The position numbers and the translations under genes were made by a program. From Candidatus Poribacteria bacterium (GTDB lineage Bacteria > Poribacteria > DTPJ01 > WJIO01): 52,559 nt of DNA. The stretch is taken from NCBI GenBank assembly GCA_014730235.1, contig WJIO01000219.1:1-52559 (forward strand), read 5' to 3'. Every line of letters begins with the position of its first letter. Position 1 is the stretch's first letter. Positions 8,676-17,587 of this stretch are shown here, piece after piece. The notes below the pieces were generated by a model. It searched no databases. It had not been told where the DNA came from and saw nothing but the letters and a program-made list of their open reading frames with translations.

Positions 8676-9440
8676 ATGAAAATTAAAACTACTTTTGTAA
8701 CCTCACTTTTTATTATTGCGTTGTGTTCCTGGGCTTTTGCCGCAATGCCCACAGACCTGGTATTGTATTATTCTTTTGACAGCGGAACTGTCTCAGATGA
8801 AGAAGTTACAGACCAGACTCAATACGGCAATAACGGAATCCTGGTGGGTGATCCAGTTACAGATGCAGGATATCGAGGGGATGCCCTGGATTTCACTACA
8901 GATGCTGTAGAAATTGTTTCATCCGAAAGTCTTGCTGAGACTATGGGTTCAATTACGATGGAGGCATGGATTTACCCGCGAACCATTGGAACTGCGGAAA
9001 TTATAAGCAAATGGGATAATGCCATGAATGGTATTATCCATTTTGAGCTTAGAGATGGTGGAAATATGCGCTTCTGTATGCGAAATGAAGCTGATGGTAA
9101 GGTTGCAGATTTTACCACTGCCAGCGGGGGGATCGAAGCTGAAACATGGACTCATGTTGCTGAAGTATTTGATGGAGAAAACGCCACAGTATACTTCAAT
9201 GGAGAAGAAGTAGGAAATGCTGCTGGTGTAGGGGAAATGAGACAAAATGATGATTGTAAATTCTGGATAGGTTCCATGTATGCCACTGATCGATGGTTCA
9301 ATGGTCTAATTGATGAAGTGTGTATATGGAAAAAAGCCCTGACACCTGAAGAAATTCAGCAGTCAATTGACGGTACCCTTATAAGCGCAGCCGTTTCAAA
9401 AGAGGGTAAACTAGCCGTAACATGGGGGGAGTTAAAATAA
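8676..9440 (+). CDS. Secreted LamG/concanavalin-A-like domain protein with C-terminal GKLAVTWGELK
   Basis: Signal peptide MKIKTTFVTSLFIIALCSWAFA; LamG-type 'LVLYYSFDSGTVSDE...SITMEAWIYPR...WTHVAEVFDGENATVYFNGEEVG...WFNGLIDEVCIWKKALTPEEIQ'. Confidence 0.85.
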   Translation: MKIKTTFVTSLFIIALCSWAFAAMPTDLVLYYSFDSGTVSDEEVTDQTQYGNNGILVGDPVTDAGYRGDALDFTTDAVEIVSSESLAETMGSITMEAWIYPRTIGTAEIISKWDNAMNGIIHFELRDGGNMRFCMRNEADGKVADFTTASGGIEAETWTHVAEVFDGENATVYFNGEEVGNAAGVGEMRQNDDCKFWIGSMYATDRWFNGLIDEVCIWKKALTPEEIQQSIDGTLISAAVSKEGKLAVTWGELK

Positions 9441-9475
9441 GTAAGATAACGTAAAAGATTTTGAATTAATTATTT

Positions 9476-9516
9476 AATCCCAATACCCTGGAGCCAGGGT
9501 ATTGGGATTATTTTTT
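9476..9516 (+). terminator. Rho-independent terminator
   Basis: aatcccaataccctgg/ag/ccagggtattgggatt followed by a T run. Confidence 0.9.
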
Positions 9517-9580
9517 GAAGCAACTAACTAAAGAGTATATCATTTTCCATACTTGATTCCACAATAATTCTTGGAAGGTG

Positions 9581-9745
9581 GAAGAAGTATATCTGTATGA
9601 GTATGGCAACAGGCGGGAAGCATGTGAACGTATATCCCATTTCATAGGTGACGTATACAACCAGAAACGTCTTCATTCATCCCTGGGATATATGTCCCCT
9701 GATGAGTTTGAGAAGCAGATGTTAGAATCAACAACACTGGCTTAA
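9581..9745 (+). pseudogene. C-terminal remnant of an IS3-family (OrfB) transposase
   Basis: In-frame EEVYLYEYGNRREACERISHFIGDVYNQKRLHSSLGYMSPDEFEKQMLESTTLA*; 'YNQKRLHSSLGYMSPDEFE' is the IS3 OrfB C-terminal signature; no upstream ORF. Confidence 0.85.
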
Positions 9746-9746
9746 T

Positions 9747-10715
9747 TCAGTTTCCGTTATTGGGGGTGCAGTCCGTTTCTATAGATTTATCGTCTGAATC
9801 ATCCTCACTGAAAAACACAACCTGAAATTTCTCTCCAAGTTCAGCCCCCAAAAGCAGCGTATTCATAGCCAGATACAACCATGACATAAAAACAATAACG
9901 CTTGTCAGAGGGCCGTATACGTTGCTATACATATCGAATTTGACTATAATAAAGCTAAAAACAGATTTCAATATCTGGATAAGCACTGCGGAGAAAGCTG
10001 CTCCAATGAGGGCTGATTTTAACGAGACTCGAGTCCTTGGTATGAGAACATAGATCAGGAATATCATGATAACCCATATGCTAATAGGGGCTATAAGGCT
10101 GACAACAAACCATAGCAATTGAAATTGGCTTAACTCTACACCGAAAATTGACACATTCCAGTCGCTGGCAGCCGCTACCAGAGAATCCAACAGAAAAGAA
10201 GCCCAGAACAATATGCCAGAGACCGCGAAGACGATAAATGCTATAACCTTACCCCAGACAAAACTCCCAATACGGCCCCAGAAGGCCCCGCCAAACTTAC
10301 CCAGAGTAAAACGTCTTTTCGTATCCTCTATGTTCCAGACTTTATTAAGGACGCCCTGAAGTGTATTAAAAACCTTCATCCCAGACCATAATAAACCCAG
10401 AACGCTCAATCCGTTAAACAATGCTCGCGGAGGTTCAGAGATAACTGAATTTATCCGATCCAGCACCTTTGACGCCGATTGCGGAAAGTTGTCAGATAGA
10501 AGCTTACGCACAAATTCCTGGGCAGCTTCAGATGAGCCAAGAATATATCCAAGGGTGGAAATGGCCAGAAGCGTCAGAGGTATCAAGGAGAGCATAGCAA
10601 AGAAAGATATACCTGCGGCTCTGATAGGGCATTCATCCTTATCAAAATCCTTCAGAGTATTTATAAATACATTCTTTAGTTTATGGGAAAGCTTCCCTTC
10701 CATAGGCTGATACAC
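9747..10715 (-). CDS. YihY/virulence factor BrkB family membrane protein
   Basis: 'FDKDECPIRAAGISFFAMLSLIPLTLLAISTLGYILG...VYGPLTSVIVFMSWLYLAMNTLLLGAELGEKF'. Confidence 0.9.
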   Translation of the reverse strand: MYQPMEGKLSHKLKNVFINTLKDFDKDECPIRAAGISFFAMLSLIPLTLLAISTLGYILGSSEAAQEFVRKLLSDNFPQSASKVLDRINSVISEPPRALFNGLSVLGLLWSGMKVFNTLQGVLNKVWNIEDTKRRFTLGKFGGAFWGRIGSFVWGKVIAFIVFAVSGILFWASFLLDSLVAAASDWNVSIFGVELSQFQLLWFVVSLIAPISIWVIMIFLIYVLIPRTRVSLKSALIGAAFSAVLIQILKSVFSFIIVKFDMYSNVYGPLTSVIVFMSWLYLAMNTLLLGAELGEKFQVVFFSEDDSDDKSIETDCTPNNGN

Positions 10716-10879
10716 CCCTGATTGTAACTCTTAACCGATAGCAAAATTTAATGGGAATGTCACTTACTTTTAGATGATAACTAAGCATAAGTAAAGCGTT
10801 TTATGGAGTTGTATATAGGAGCATATTCCACGTCCTGCTCATCTTTGGTATAGATAGGGAACTGGAAATAGTTATTTAA

Positions 10880-11500
10880 CTATAACTTCAATTTTGCCCA
10901 CGTTGTATGAAGCTTATCAAAGTAGTCAACTGCCTGGGTTGGATTGCCATAAAAGAAAGTGCAACCAATATCCACCTTATTTGGCGTAGCATCAAAATTA
11001 GTGGGATATTGTCCTGTTGGCCCCCAGGGTACACCGTTAATAGATGCAACATCAGTTATGTCTTCGCCCGGAGTTACCATGTAAACAGTAGCCCAGTTAT
11101 CTCCACCGGCAAACTCTTCACACATGATACGATATGTCTTTCCAGCTTCCAGTTTCAGAGGGTTTTCCAGCATTTCATAGACATAAATGCCGTTTTCTAC
11201 TTCAAAAGTGGGAGAATCGGGACCGACTACCGCCTCTGCAATTACCTCCTGGGTTTCTGTGCTCCAGACTGTAACTGTGTGTTCCTGCTCAAAAGTTGTG
11301 GTTACAGGTCTACCCAGAGCCAAGGCGAAGGTTTCATCATTCATGGTAACTTCAATCCCTGTAAGGCCACTGTAATTGTTTCTGGATGGGTTAGCCACAG
11401 TCTGAAAGAAGTTTTCCATATCTTCTTCTGCGCCGTAGATAAAGCCAGTAGATATGCTAATTATAAAGATGCAAATAGTTAGAATTAATAAATATCTCAT
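10880..11500 (-). CDS. Secreted hypothetical protein with C-terminal DKLHTTWAKLKL
   Basis: Signal peptide MRYLLILTICIFIISISTGFIYG; beta-rich body (DUF4082-like feel, not certain). Confidence 0.65.
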   Translation of the reverse strand: MRYLLILTICIFIISISTGFIYGAEEDMENFFQTVANPSRNNYSGLTGIEVTMNDETFALALGRPVTTTFEQEHTVTVWSTETQEVIAEAVVGPDSPTFEVENGIYVYEMLENPLKLEAGKTYRIMCEEFAGGDNWATVYMVTPGEDITDVASINGVPWGPTGQYPTNFDATPNKVDIGCTFFYGNPTQAVDYFDKLHTTWAKLKL

Positions 11501-11540
11501 GTTTTTAATCCTTTAATTCAATGTATAATTAAGATTTTTG

Positions 11541-11662
11541 TCTCTTCCGGGTTCAGTGTGGTTATAATTGAAAAATCTCTCAACTTGTCATTCCTGCTTT
11601 CGCAGGAATGACGGCATAAAGAAGTTTCTTATCTTTAACACACTAACCCCGAAAGAACCAGA
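11541..11662. repeat. MITE-like repeat family 2
   Basis: ctcttccgggttcagtgtggttataattgaaa...gtcattcctgctttcgcaggaatgac...tttcttatctttaacacactaaccccgaaagaacc. Confidence 0.8.
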
Positions 11663-11977
11663 TCTTTCGACCTTTGTTGCCTATTTCATAAAATCAAGAT
11701 AATGCATTTTACAAAACTTCCTATTTTAAGTCAACATAAAAACCATAAATCCAAGCATAAATTTTACATCCTTGTGGTATTGCGAAGAACGGAGTAACAA
11801 ATAAAGTTTTTAGTCTGTATCAGAATTTTTGGCTCATCCAGTTTGGGTGTGGAAGTATAAAAAATATTGTCCAATTAAGAAAAAGTTTTCACGGACATAA
11901 ATTTTATGCTTGGACCATAAATTATTAATTCCGGCAAAATGTTATTATGAATTAACTATATCAATTAAAAATTAATC

Positions 11978-12042
11978 TTGACTTAATCATTTACCTTTGG
12001 TATAATCGCAGGCATAGGAAATAAGTTTCCTATTTCCTATGC
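11978..12042 (+). promoter_or_regulatory. Sigma70-like promoter (TTGACT-N17-TATAAT) with an overlapping inverted repeat containing GGAAATAAGTTTCC, a candidate NrpR operator
   Basis: -35 11978-11983, 17-nt spacer, -10 12001-12006; GGAA-N6-TTCC at 12017-12030 inside perfect IR gcataggaaata (12012-12023) / tatttcctatgc (12031-12042). Confidence 0.75.
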
Positions 12043-12101
12043 TTTAATATTTAAACTAGTCAATATTTATTACGCTGGCCGATTTGCCTTAGGAGGAACT
12101 G

Positions 12102-13673
12102 ATGAGTCTAGGTAAAGTTAATGCAACCGCTGTAACAGGCACAAGAAATCGAATCGGCGATGTGGCCCCATATTCGGGTATATGTGCATCGTGTTTGGAT
12201 GGATGTCCGGGATTTTGCGAAGTTGCAAAATCAGGTTTAAGAGGTCGTGAAATTCTGTATCCCCAGCCTTTTGGTAAGGTAACAGCCGGAGCGCAGAAGG
12301 ATTACCCGGTTGATTACTCACACTTAAATATAATGGGAACTTGCGTTGGTGCTATCGGTACAGATGCAGATCCGGACAAAGCGATTTTCAGCGCTGTCAA
12401 CGTTGAAAGCAAGATCGGTTATAAAAATAAACTGAAGCTGAAAGCTCCTATATTTACCGGGGCCTTAGGTTCGACTGAAATAGCCAGGGTAAACTGGGAA
12501 CATCTGGCAGCCGGTGCAGCCATATCAGGAATTCTACTGGTTGTTGGCGAAAACGTTACGGGTATGGATCCTGAATCTAAGATCGTTGATGGTCAGGCTG
12601 TTGAATCTCCTGAACTGAAACGCCGTATAGATATTTACAAAAAATGGGCAGATGAGGACTACGGCGCAATTCTTGTCCAGCATAACGTAGAAGACGGAAG
12701 ACTTGGCGCTCCTAAGCTGGCTATTGATCTGGGGGCTGATGGTATCGAAATCAAATGGGGACAGGGCGCAAAGGACATTGGTGGAGAAGTTAAGCTTCCC
12801 TCACTGGAAAGAGCAAAACAGCTTAAGTCCAGAGGATACATAGTATTCCCGGATCCTGACGATCCTGTTGTCGAAGCAGCCTTTAAAGCCGGTGATTTCA
12901 GCGAATTTGAACGCCATTCCAGACTGGGTATGGTAGAAGAAGATGAATTCTGTAAAGAAGTACAAGAATTGAGAAAATCCGGTGCTAAATATGTCACTCT
13001 GAAAACAGGTGCGTATAGGGCTGTTGACCTGGCAAGAGCGCTGAAATATGCTTCTGAAGCCAAGATTGACCTTTTGACTATTGACGGTGCTGGCGGTGGA
13101 ACAGGTATGAGTCCCTGGAGAATGATGAATGAATGGGGTATTCCCACCATATATATCCAGGCCCTTACATATCAGTATATCAAACGCCTGGAAGCTAAAG
13201 GTGCTTTTGTTCCGAATATCGGCATCGCTGGTGGATTCTCCCTGGAAGACCACGTATTCAAAGCCATCGCTATGGGTGCTCCATACGTTAAAGGTGTATG
13301 TATGGGTAGAGCAACAATGATCCCGGCTATGGTAGGTAAAAACGTGGGTCTCTGGATGGAAGAGGGCAAACTGCCCAAGATTATTTCCGAATATGGAGAC
13401 TCTGTAGAACAGATATTCGAAGCCGCTGCGGAACTCAAAGACAAATACGGCAGTAACTTTGATGACCTGCCTCTGGGTGCTGTGGCCATGTATGGATACT
13501 GCGACAGAGTTGCCACTGGTCTTCAACAGTTAATGGCCGGTGCAAGGAAATTCTCTCTGGAACATATAACAAGAAATGATCTGGTATCTTTGACCAAAGA
13601 AGCCGCTGAAATTACAGGAATACCTTATGTAATGGACTGCGATAAGGAAGAAGTGGATAAGATTCTTGGTTAA
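12102..13673 (+). CDS. FMN-binding glutamate-synthase-family protein (GltB central/FMN domain, archaeal type) with N-terminal Cys cluster
   Basis: 'GAPKLAIDLGADGIEIKWGQGAKDIGGEVKLP...LLTIDGAGGGTGMSPWRMMNEWGIPTIY...IGIAGGFSLEDHVFKAIAMGAPYVKGVCMGRA'; N-terminal CASCLDGCPGFC; aggagga RBS. Confidence 0.88.
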   Translation: MSLGKVNATAVTGTRNRIGDVAPYSGICASCLDGCPGFCEVAKSGLRGREILYPQPFGKVTAGAQKDYPVDYSHLNIMGTCVGAIGTDADPDKAIFSAVNVESKIGYKNKLKLKAPIFTGALGSTEIARVNWEHLAAGAAISGILLVVGENVTGMDPESKIVDGQAVESPELKRRIDIYKKWADEDYGAILVQHNVEDGRLGAPKLAIDLGADGIEIKWGQGAKDIGGEVKLPSLERAKQLKSRGYIVFPDPDDPVVEAAFKAGDFSEFERHSRLGMVEEDEFCKEVQELRKSGAKYVTLKTGAYRAVDLARALKYASEAKIDLLTIDGAGGGTGMSPWRMMNEWGIPTIYIQALTYQYIKRLEAKGAFVPNIGIAGGFSLEDHVFKAIAMGAPYVKGVCMGRATMIPAMVGKNVGLWMEEGKLPKIISEYGDSVEQIFEAAAELKDKYGSNFDDLPLGAVAMYGYCDRVATGLQQLMAGARKFSLEHITRNDLVSLTKEAAEITGIPYVMDCDKEEVDKILG

Positions 13674-13693
13674 TCTATCTGATTTTTTCGATA

Positions 13694-13727
13694 TTGACGG
13701 AGAATATAAATTTATATTCTCCGTCAA
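13694..13727 (+). terminator. Perfect 34-bp palindrome, probable terminator after the glutamate-synthase-like gene
   Basis: ttgacggagaatataaa / tttatattctccgtcaa. Confidence 0.7.
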
Positions 13728-13828
13728 TAATGCGACTTTTTCAGTTAGCAAACTTTTTGATAGAGCGAAGGGTCTATTACCTAAATGAAAAACTCGTATC
13801 AATAATTTTGATTTACAGGGGGAAAGAC

Positions 13829-14815
13829 TTGGATAAAGATGTGGAAAGAAAGCTTATTGCTATACTGAATATTCTCAATGAATCCCAGGAACCTCTGGGC
13901 GCGCGGGTTATATCCAGGATGCTGGAGGAGGACGGAATACATTTAACTGAACGGGCTGTTCGATTTCACTTACAACTTATGGATGAAAAAGGCTTAACTC
14001 ATACAGTGGGAAAAAAAGGAAGAGCTGGAAGAGTCATCACCGATAAAGGCAGAGAAGAACTGGCCAATGCCCTGGTTTCTGATAAAGTCGGCATGGTAGC
14101 AAGCCGTATTGATGAGCTTTCATATCGCACCACATTTGATCTGGAAAGTCAAAAAGGTGATGTCATATTAAATATCTCCCTGATCCACAAGGATGAATTT
14201 GAAAAGGCAATAAATATTGTAAAGGAAGTTTCTGAAGCTAACCTTTGTGTTAGCAAATCCATTTTAATCGCAGAAGAGGGCGAAGATATTGATAATATGA
14301 TAGTGCCGGAAGATTTCATCGCTCTGGGAACAGTCTGCGCCGTTACTATAAACGGTGAACTCCTTCGCAATCGTATACCCGTTAAATCCACATTTGGCGG
14401 CATACTACAGATGGCAAAACACAAACCTCTCAGATTTACCGAGATAATCGAATACAGCGGCTCATCTCTGGATCCTGCTGAAATTTTTATAAAGAGCAGG
14501 ATGGCCAGCGTGCTGGAAGCAGCCCGAACCGGGGCAGGAAAAGTATTAGCTGGTTTTCGGGAAGTGCCTGCTGCCTGTTTACCCGGTGCTATGAAAATAT
14601 TAGAAAAACTCGCTGATATTGGTTTTTCCGGAACAGTGGTGATTGGAGAGCCAAATCAACCCACCCTTCAAATACCTGTAAGCAGCGGCTATGCCGGTCT
14701 TGTTATACTGGCAGGATTAAATCCCGTGGCTGCTGTAGAAGAAGCGGGTATAAAGACTCAGAATATGTCTATGTCCATGATGATGGATTTTCAGAAATTG
14801 AAGCCTTTGTTCTAA
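13829..14815 (+). CDS. NrpR-family transcriptional regulator (RNase R-type winged helix plus NrpR/DUF128 effector domain)
   Basis: 'DVERKLIAILNILNESQEPLGARVISRMLEEDGIHLTERAVRFHLQLMDEKGL' wHTH; 'ALGTVCAVTINGELLRNRIPVKSTFGGILQMAKHKPLRFTEIIEYSGSSLDPAEIFI...VILAGLNPVAAVEEAGI' DUF128. Start reassigned to TTG 13829 after agggggaaag; ORF track start 13694 lies in the terminator palindrome. Confidence 0.85.
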   Translation: MDKDVERKLIAILNILNESQEPLGARVISRMLEEDGIHLTERAVRFHLQLMDEKGLTHTVGKKGRAGRVITDKGREELANALVSDKVGMVASRIDELSYRTTFDLESQKGDVILNISLIHKDEFEKAINIVKEVSEANLCVSKSILIAEEGEDIDNMIVPEDFIALGTVCAVTINGELLRNRIPVKSTFGGILQMAKHKPLRFTEIIEYSGSSLDPAEIFIKSRMASVLEAARTGAGKVLAGFREVPAACLPGAMKILEKLADIGFSGTVVIGEPNQPTLQIPVSSGYAGLVILAGLNPVAAVEEAGIKTQNMSMSMMMDFQKLKPLF

Positions 14816-14828
14816 AAGAGGTATAATA

Positions 14829-16130
14829 ATGAATAATTCAAAATGCTCAACGGGAATTGAATTTCTGGATAATCTTATAGGCGGAATTCAAATCGGTGAT
14901 AACCTGGTTTGGGAGACAGACGCCGGGGCATATGTGGATTTATTTGTGGATAAGTTCACATCCTATTCCCTTAATTCCGGCGGAAGACTTATATATGTCA
15001 GCTTCAACAAATCACCTGTGACCATAGCAAAGCGGCTGTCCCATTTACCCAGTCAAAAAAACATAACAATTCTTGATTGCTTTACCTCTGGTAAAGGTGA
15101 AAAAGATTCAGCATTTACTAGATTTTATGAAACTGATCATGATTCCGACACGCCAGAGGTTATATGGATTGAAAATCCCGGTAACGTAGGTAACTTTACC
15201 GGCATACTTAACAAATTAGAAGAGGAGAAGGGTGAAGGTACGGCCTATATATTTGACAGTATTACCGGCATGCAGTCCCTCTGGGGTGATGAAGCAAAAA
15301 CTTACAAGTTTTTTACCTACGCGTGTCCAAGACTTTATGAACTGAATACCATAGCCTACTGGATTTTAGAGCGCGGTGCCCATACTCCCAGTTTTAAAGC
15401 TAATCTGGAACATATAACCCAGATCGCCATGGAAGTATCCCAATCCGGGGGACAGTTGTTTCTGAAGATTAACAAGTCCGAGAAGCGTTATTCGCCCAAT
15501 ATGTTTAAACCACATAAATTTGAGGTTTGGGATGATGAAATAATATTCCGAGAAGCCGCAGAAAAAGAGGTGCTTGATCTTGGTGGTAAGGTAAAATCCC
15601 TTCGCACCAAAAGGGGGTTAACCCAGAGCGAGCTTGGTCAGAAAATGGGCGTAACTGCCAGCTATATTTCCCAGTTGGAAAGAAACCTTGTCAGTCCTTC
15701 CATTGATTCTCTTCTTCAGCTTATAAGCGAACTACATATTGATCCCTCCTATTTCTTTTCTTCAGTTCAATCCAGCACCCAGAAGACTGTATACAATAAA
15801 GGCATGTACCAGGAAATAAACTTATCCGGTATTAAAGAAAGTGAAGCAGAATTTCTGCTTTTAACAGGATCACCTAAAAATCGTCGTCTTCAATCCGTAA
15901 TGGTAACTATCCAACCGGGCACAGAAATCCCCCAGCATATCTTCGACCATAAAGGTGATGAGTATATATATGTAATAAAAGGTGAACTGGAATTTACCAA
16001 CGAAAACGGTGTTTACATACTCCGGGAAGGTGATTCAGCATATCTGGATTCCCTGGTTCCCACAGAATGGCGAAACATGGGTGAAGTACCAGCCCAGGCC
16101 CTGTGGGTGTTAAGCCCACCTGTATTATAA
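14829..16130 (+). CDS. Fusion: KaiC/RecA-like domain lacking a Walker A P-loop + XRE HTH + cupin
   Basis: 'TGIEFLDNLIGGIQIGDNLVWETDAGAYVDLF...LIYVSFNKSP...TAYIFDSITGM' ; 'VKSLRTKRGLTQSELGQKMGVTASYISQLERNLVSPSIDSLLQL' ; 'TEIPQHIFDHKGDEYIYVIKGELEF...LREGDSAYLDSLVPTEWRNMG'. Confidence 0.85.
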   Translation: MNNSKCSTGIEFLDNLIGGIQIGDNLVWETDAGAYVDLFVDKFTSYSLNSGGRLIYVSFNKSPVTIAKRLSHLPSQKNITILDCFTSGKGEKDSAFTRFYETDHDSDTPEVIWIENPGNVGNFTGILNKLEEEKGEGTAYIFDSITGMQSLWGDEAKTYKFFTYACPRLYELNTIAYWILERGAHTPSFKANLEHITQIAMEVSQSGGQLFLKINKSEKRYSPNMFKPHKFEVWDDEIIFREAAEKEVLDLGGKVKSLRTKRGLTQSELGQKMGVTASYISQLERNLVSPSIDSLLQLISELHIDPSYFFSSVQSSTQKTVYNKGMYQEINLSGIKESEAEFLLLTGSPKNRRLQSVMVTIQPGTEIPQHIFDHKGDEYIYVIKGELEFTNENGVYILREGDSAYLDSLVPTEWRNMGEVPAQALWVLSPPVL

Positions 16131-16131
16131 A

Positions 16132-17211
16132 TTAACCTTTTATAGGTCCAAAATCATTGATGGCTTTTACAATCTGGGGATAGCTTTTCTTCCATACTCC
16201 AGGCGGCATGTTTTCTGAAATCTGAATCTGTAAACGTCCCGTATGTCCTCCCTGTTCCAGCATTTCCATTGTGGTATTATAAATAACCTCCGGTTCTGCA
16301 AGATGTATAGATGACGGATAGTTGAGGCATAGACGCATTTCGGGCCATTCCCGCACCGCGTCGGCTACACTGGTGTCATTATCCGGTGCTGGTGAAAAGG
16401 AATCCAGAAGGCGCACAGGTGATTCTGCAATGGCTTTCCACAGGGGTTTTAAGTCGCCATCCATATGCACTGCGATTATAATATCTGTACCTTCCAGCAT
16501 TTCTGCCATTTCCTGATAAGAAGTGACGCAGTATTTACGGAAGTAGTTTTCCCCGATCATGGGCGCGGTTATGTTGTCACCAAAGTTGACGTAAGGTACT
16601 GGCAGTTCATCCACTGCTTTTCGCACAGCCCGAAAAATTCCCCTCTGAACCTCAAATAAAGCGTCAAAAACTTCCTCCATAAGTTCCGGGCAGTCCACCA
16701 TGTGAAGGGCCAGGTCTTCCAGGCTAACCCACTGAATCCATAACTGCTGATATGGTGTTCTTCCTATGGATGTATGGGGCAGGCCATCATCCCCCATTCT
16801 CTTGTATACAGCTTCCCATTGATCCGTATGCTTGTGAACTGTTATATCCCTCAGATAGCTGAGAAGGATTTTATAATCTTCAGGTTCAGTTATATAATGC
16901 TTATAACTGGCTGATGATATAGCTGCCCCCAGTCTTTCATCTGTAAGACTTCCTTCAGGTGTGTGGAGAGTTACGCGAGTTCCCTTTCGTCCATCAACTA
17001 CAATCTCTTCACTCTCAAAGCGGCAGTTGGGGTGTTTAAAACGGTGAAGTCCGACCCAGGCCAGCAGACCCATATTTTCCCGACCTATAACAGACCAGAC
17101 ATCCTCATTAGATGCTCCTGAAATGCCTGAGTATTCTACAAAAGGTACCCGGTCATGCTCCTGACCGCGTACCAGGGCCAGCATACGCTCTCGCATAGTC
17201 ATTTTTGTCAT
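16132..17211 (-). CDS. Uroporphyrinogen decarboxylase (URO-D)-family protein
   Basis: 'MTMRERMLALVRGQEHDRVPFVEY...', 'MDGDLKPLWKAIAESPVRLLDSFSPAPDNDTSVADAVREWPEMRLCLNYPSSI'. Confidence 0.75.
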   Translation of the reverse strand: MTKMTMRERMLALVRGQEHDRVPFVEYSGISGASNEDVWSVIGRENMGLLAWVGLHRFKHPNCRFESEEIVVDGRKGTRVTLHTPEGSLTDERLGAAISSASYKHYITEPEDYKILLSYLRDITVHKHTDQWEAVYKRMGDDGLPHTSIGRTPYQQLWIQWVSLEDLALHMVDCPELMEEVFDALFEVQRGIFRAVRKAVDELPVPYVNFGDNITAPMIGENYFRKYCVTSYQEMAEMLEGTDIIIAVHMDGDLKPLWKAIAESPVRLLDSFSPAPDNDTSVADAVREWPEMRLCLNYPSSIHLAEPEVIYNTTMEMLEQGGHTGRLQIQISENMPPGVWKKSYPQIVKAINDFGPIKG

Positions 17212-17240
17212 ATTAATTCCTTGTTATTTTTGTATAATTA

Positions 17241-17360
17241 GGTTCTTCCGAATTTAGTGTGGTTATAGTTGAAAATTTCCTCAGCTTATCATTCCTGCGA
17301 AAGCAGGAATGACAGCATAAAGAAGTTTCTTATCTTTACCAAACTGAACCGGAAGAGCCT
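17241..17360. repeat. MITE-like repeat family 2
   Basis: ggttcttccgaatttagtgtggttatagttg...tcattcctgcgaaagcaggaatgac...tttcttatctttaccaaactgaaccggaagagcc. Confidence 0.85.
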
Positions 17361-17587
17361 ATAATTATTCATGAGATTTTCTAAGTAAATTTATCTGAGA
17401 GTAATCATACCATAATAACCCAATGCTGGTCAATAAAGATACTTTCGCGTTTAATAAACATTTTTCAGGAACAGGGATTTACCTGCATTTCCTGAAAAAT
17501 TTTCCCTTGTTAAATGTCCATTGTTCAGATAAAATACCATTCAAATTGTTTTTCTTCGAATAATCTTAATACTTCTATTAATGCAAT

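Noticed and set aside
12659-13526. Overlapping 163-aa and 241-aa minus-strand ORFs inside the glutamate-synthase-like gene
   Set aside because: Antisense of a strongly conserved gene; compositional artefacts.
13694-13828. N-terminal 45-residue extension of NrpR in the ORF track (MTENINLYSPSI...)
   Set aside because: The start falls in a perfect palindrome that looks like the upstream terminator; TTG 13829 with a good RBS matches the family N-terminus.
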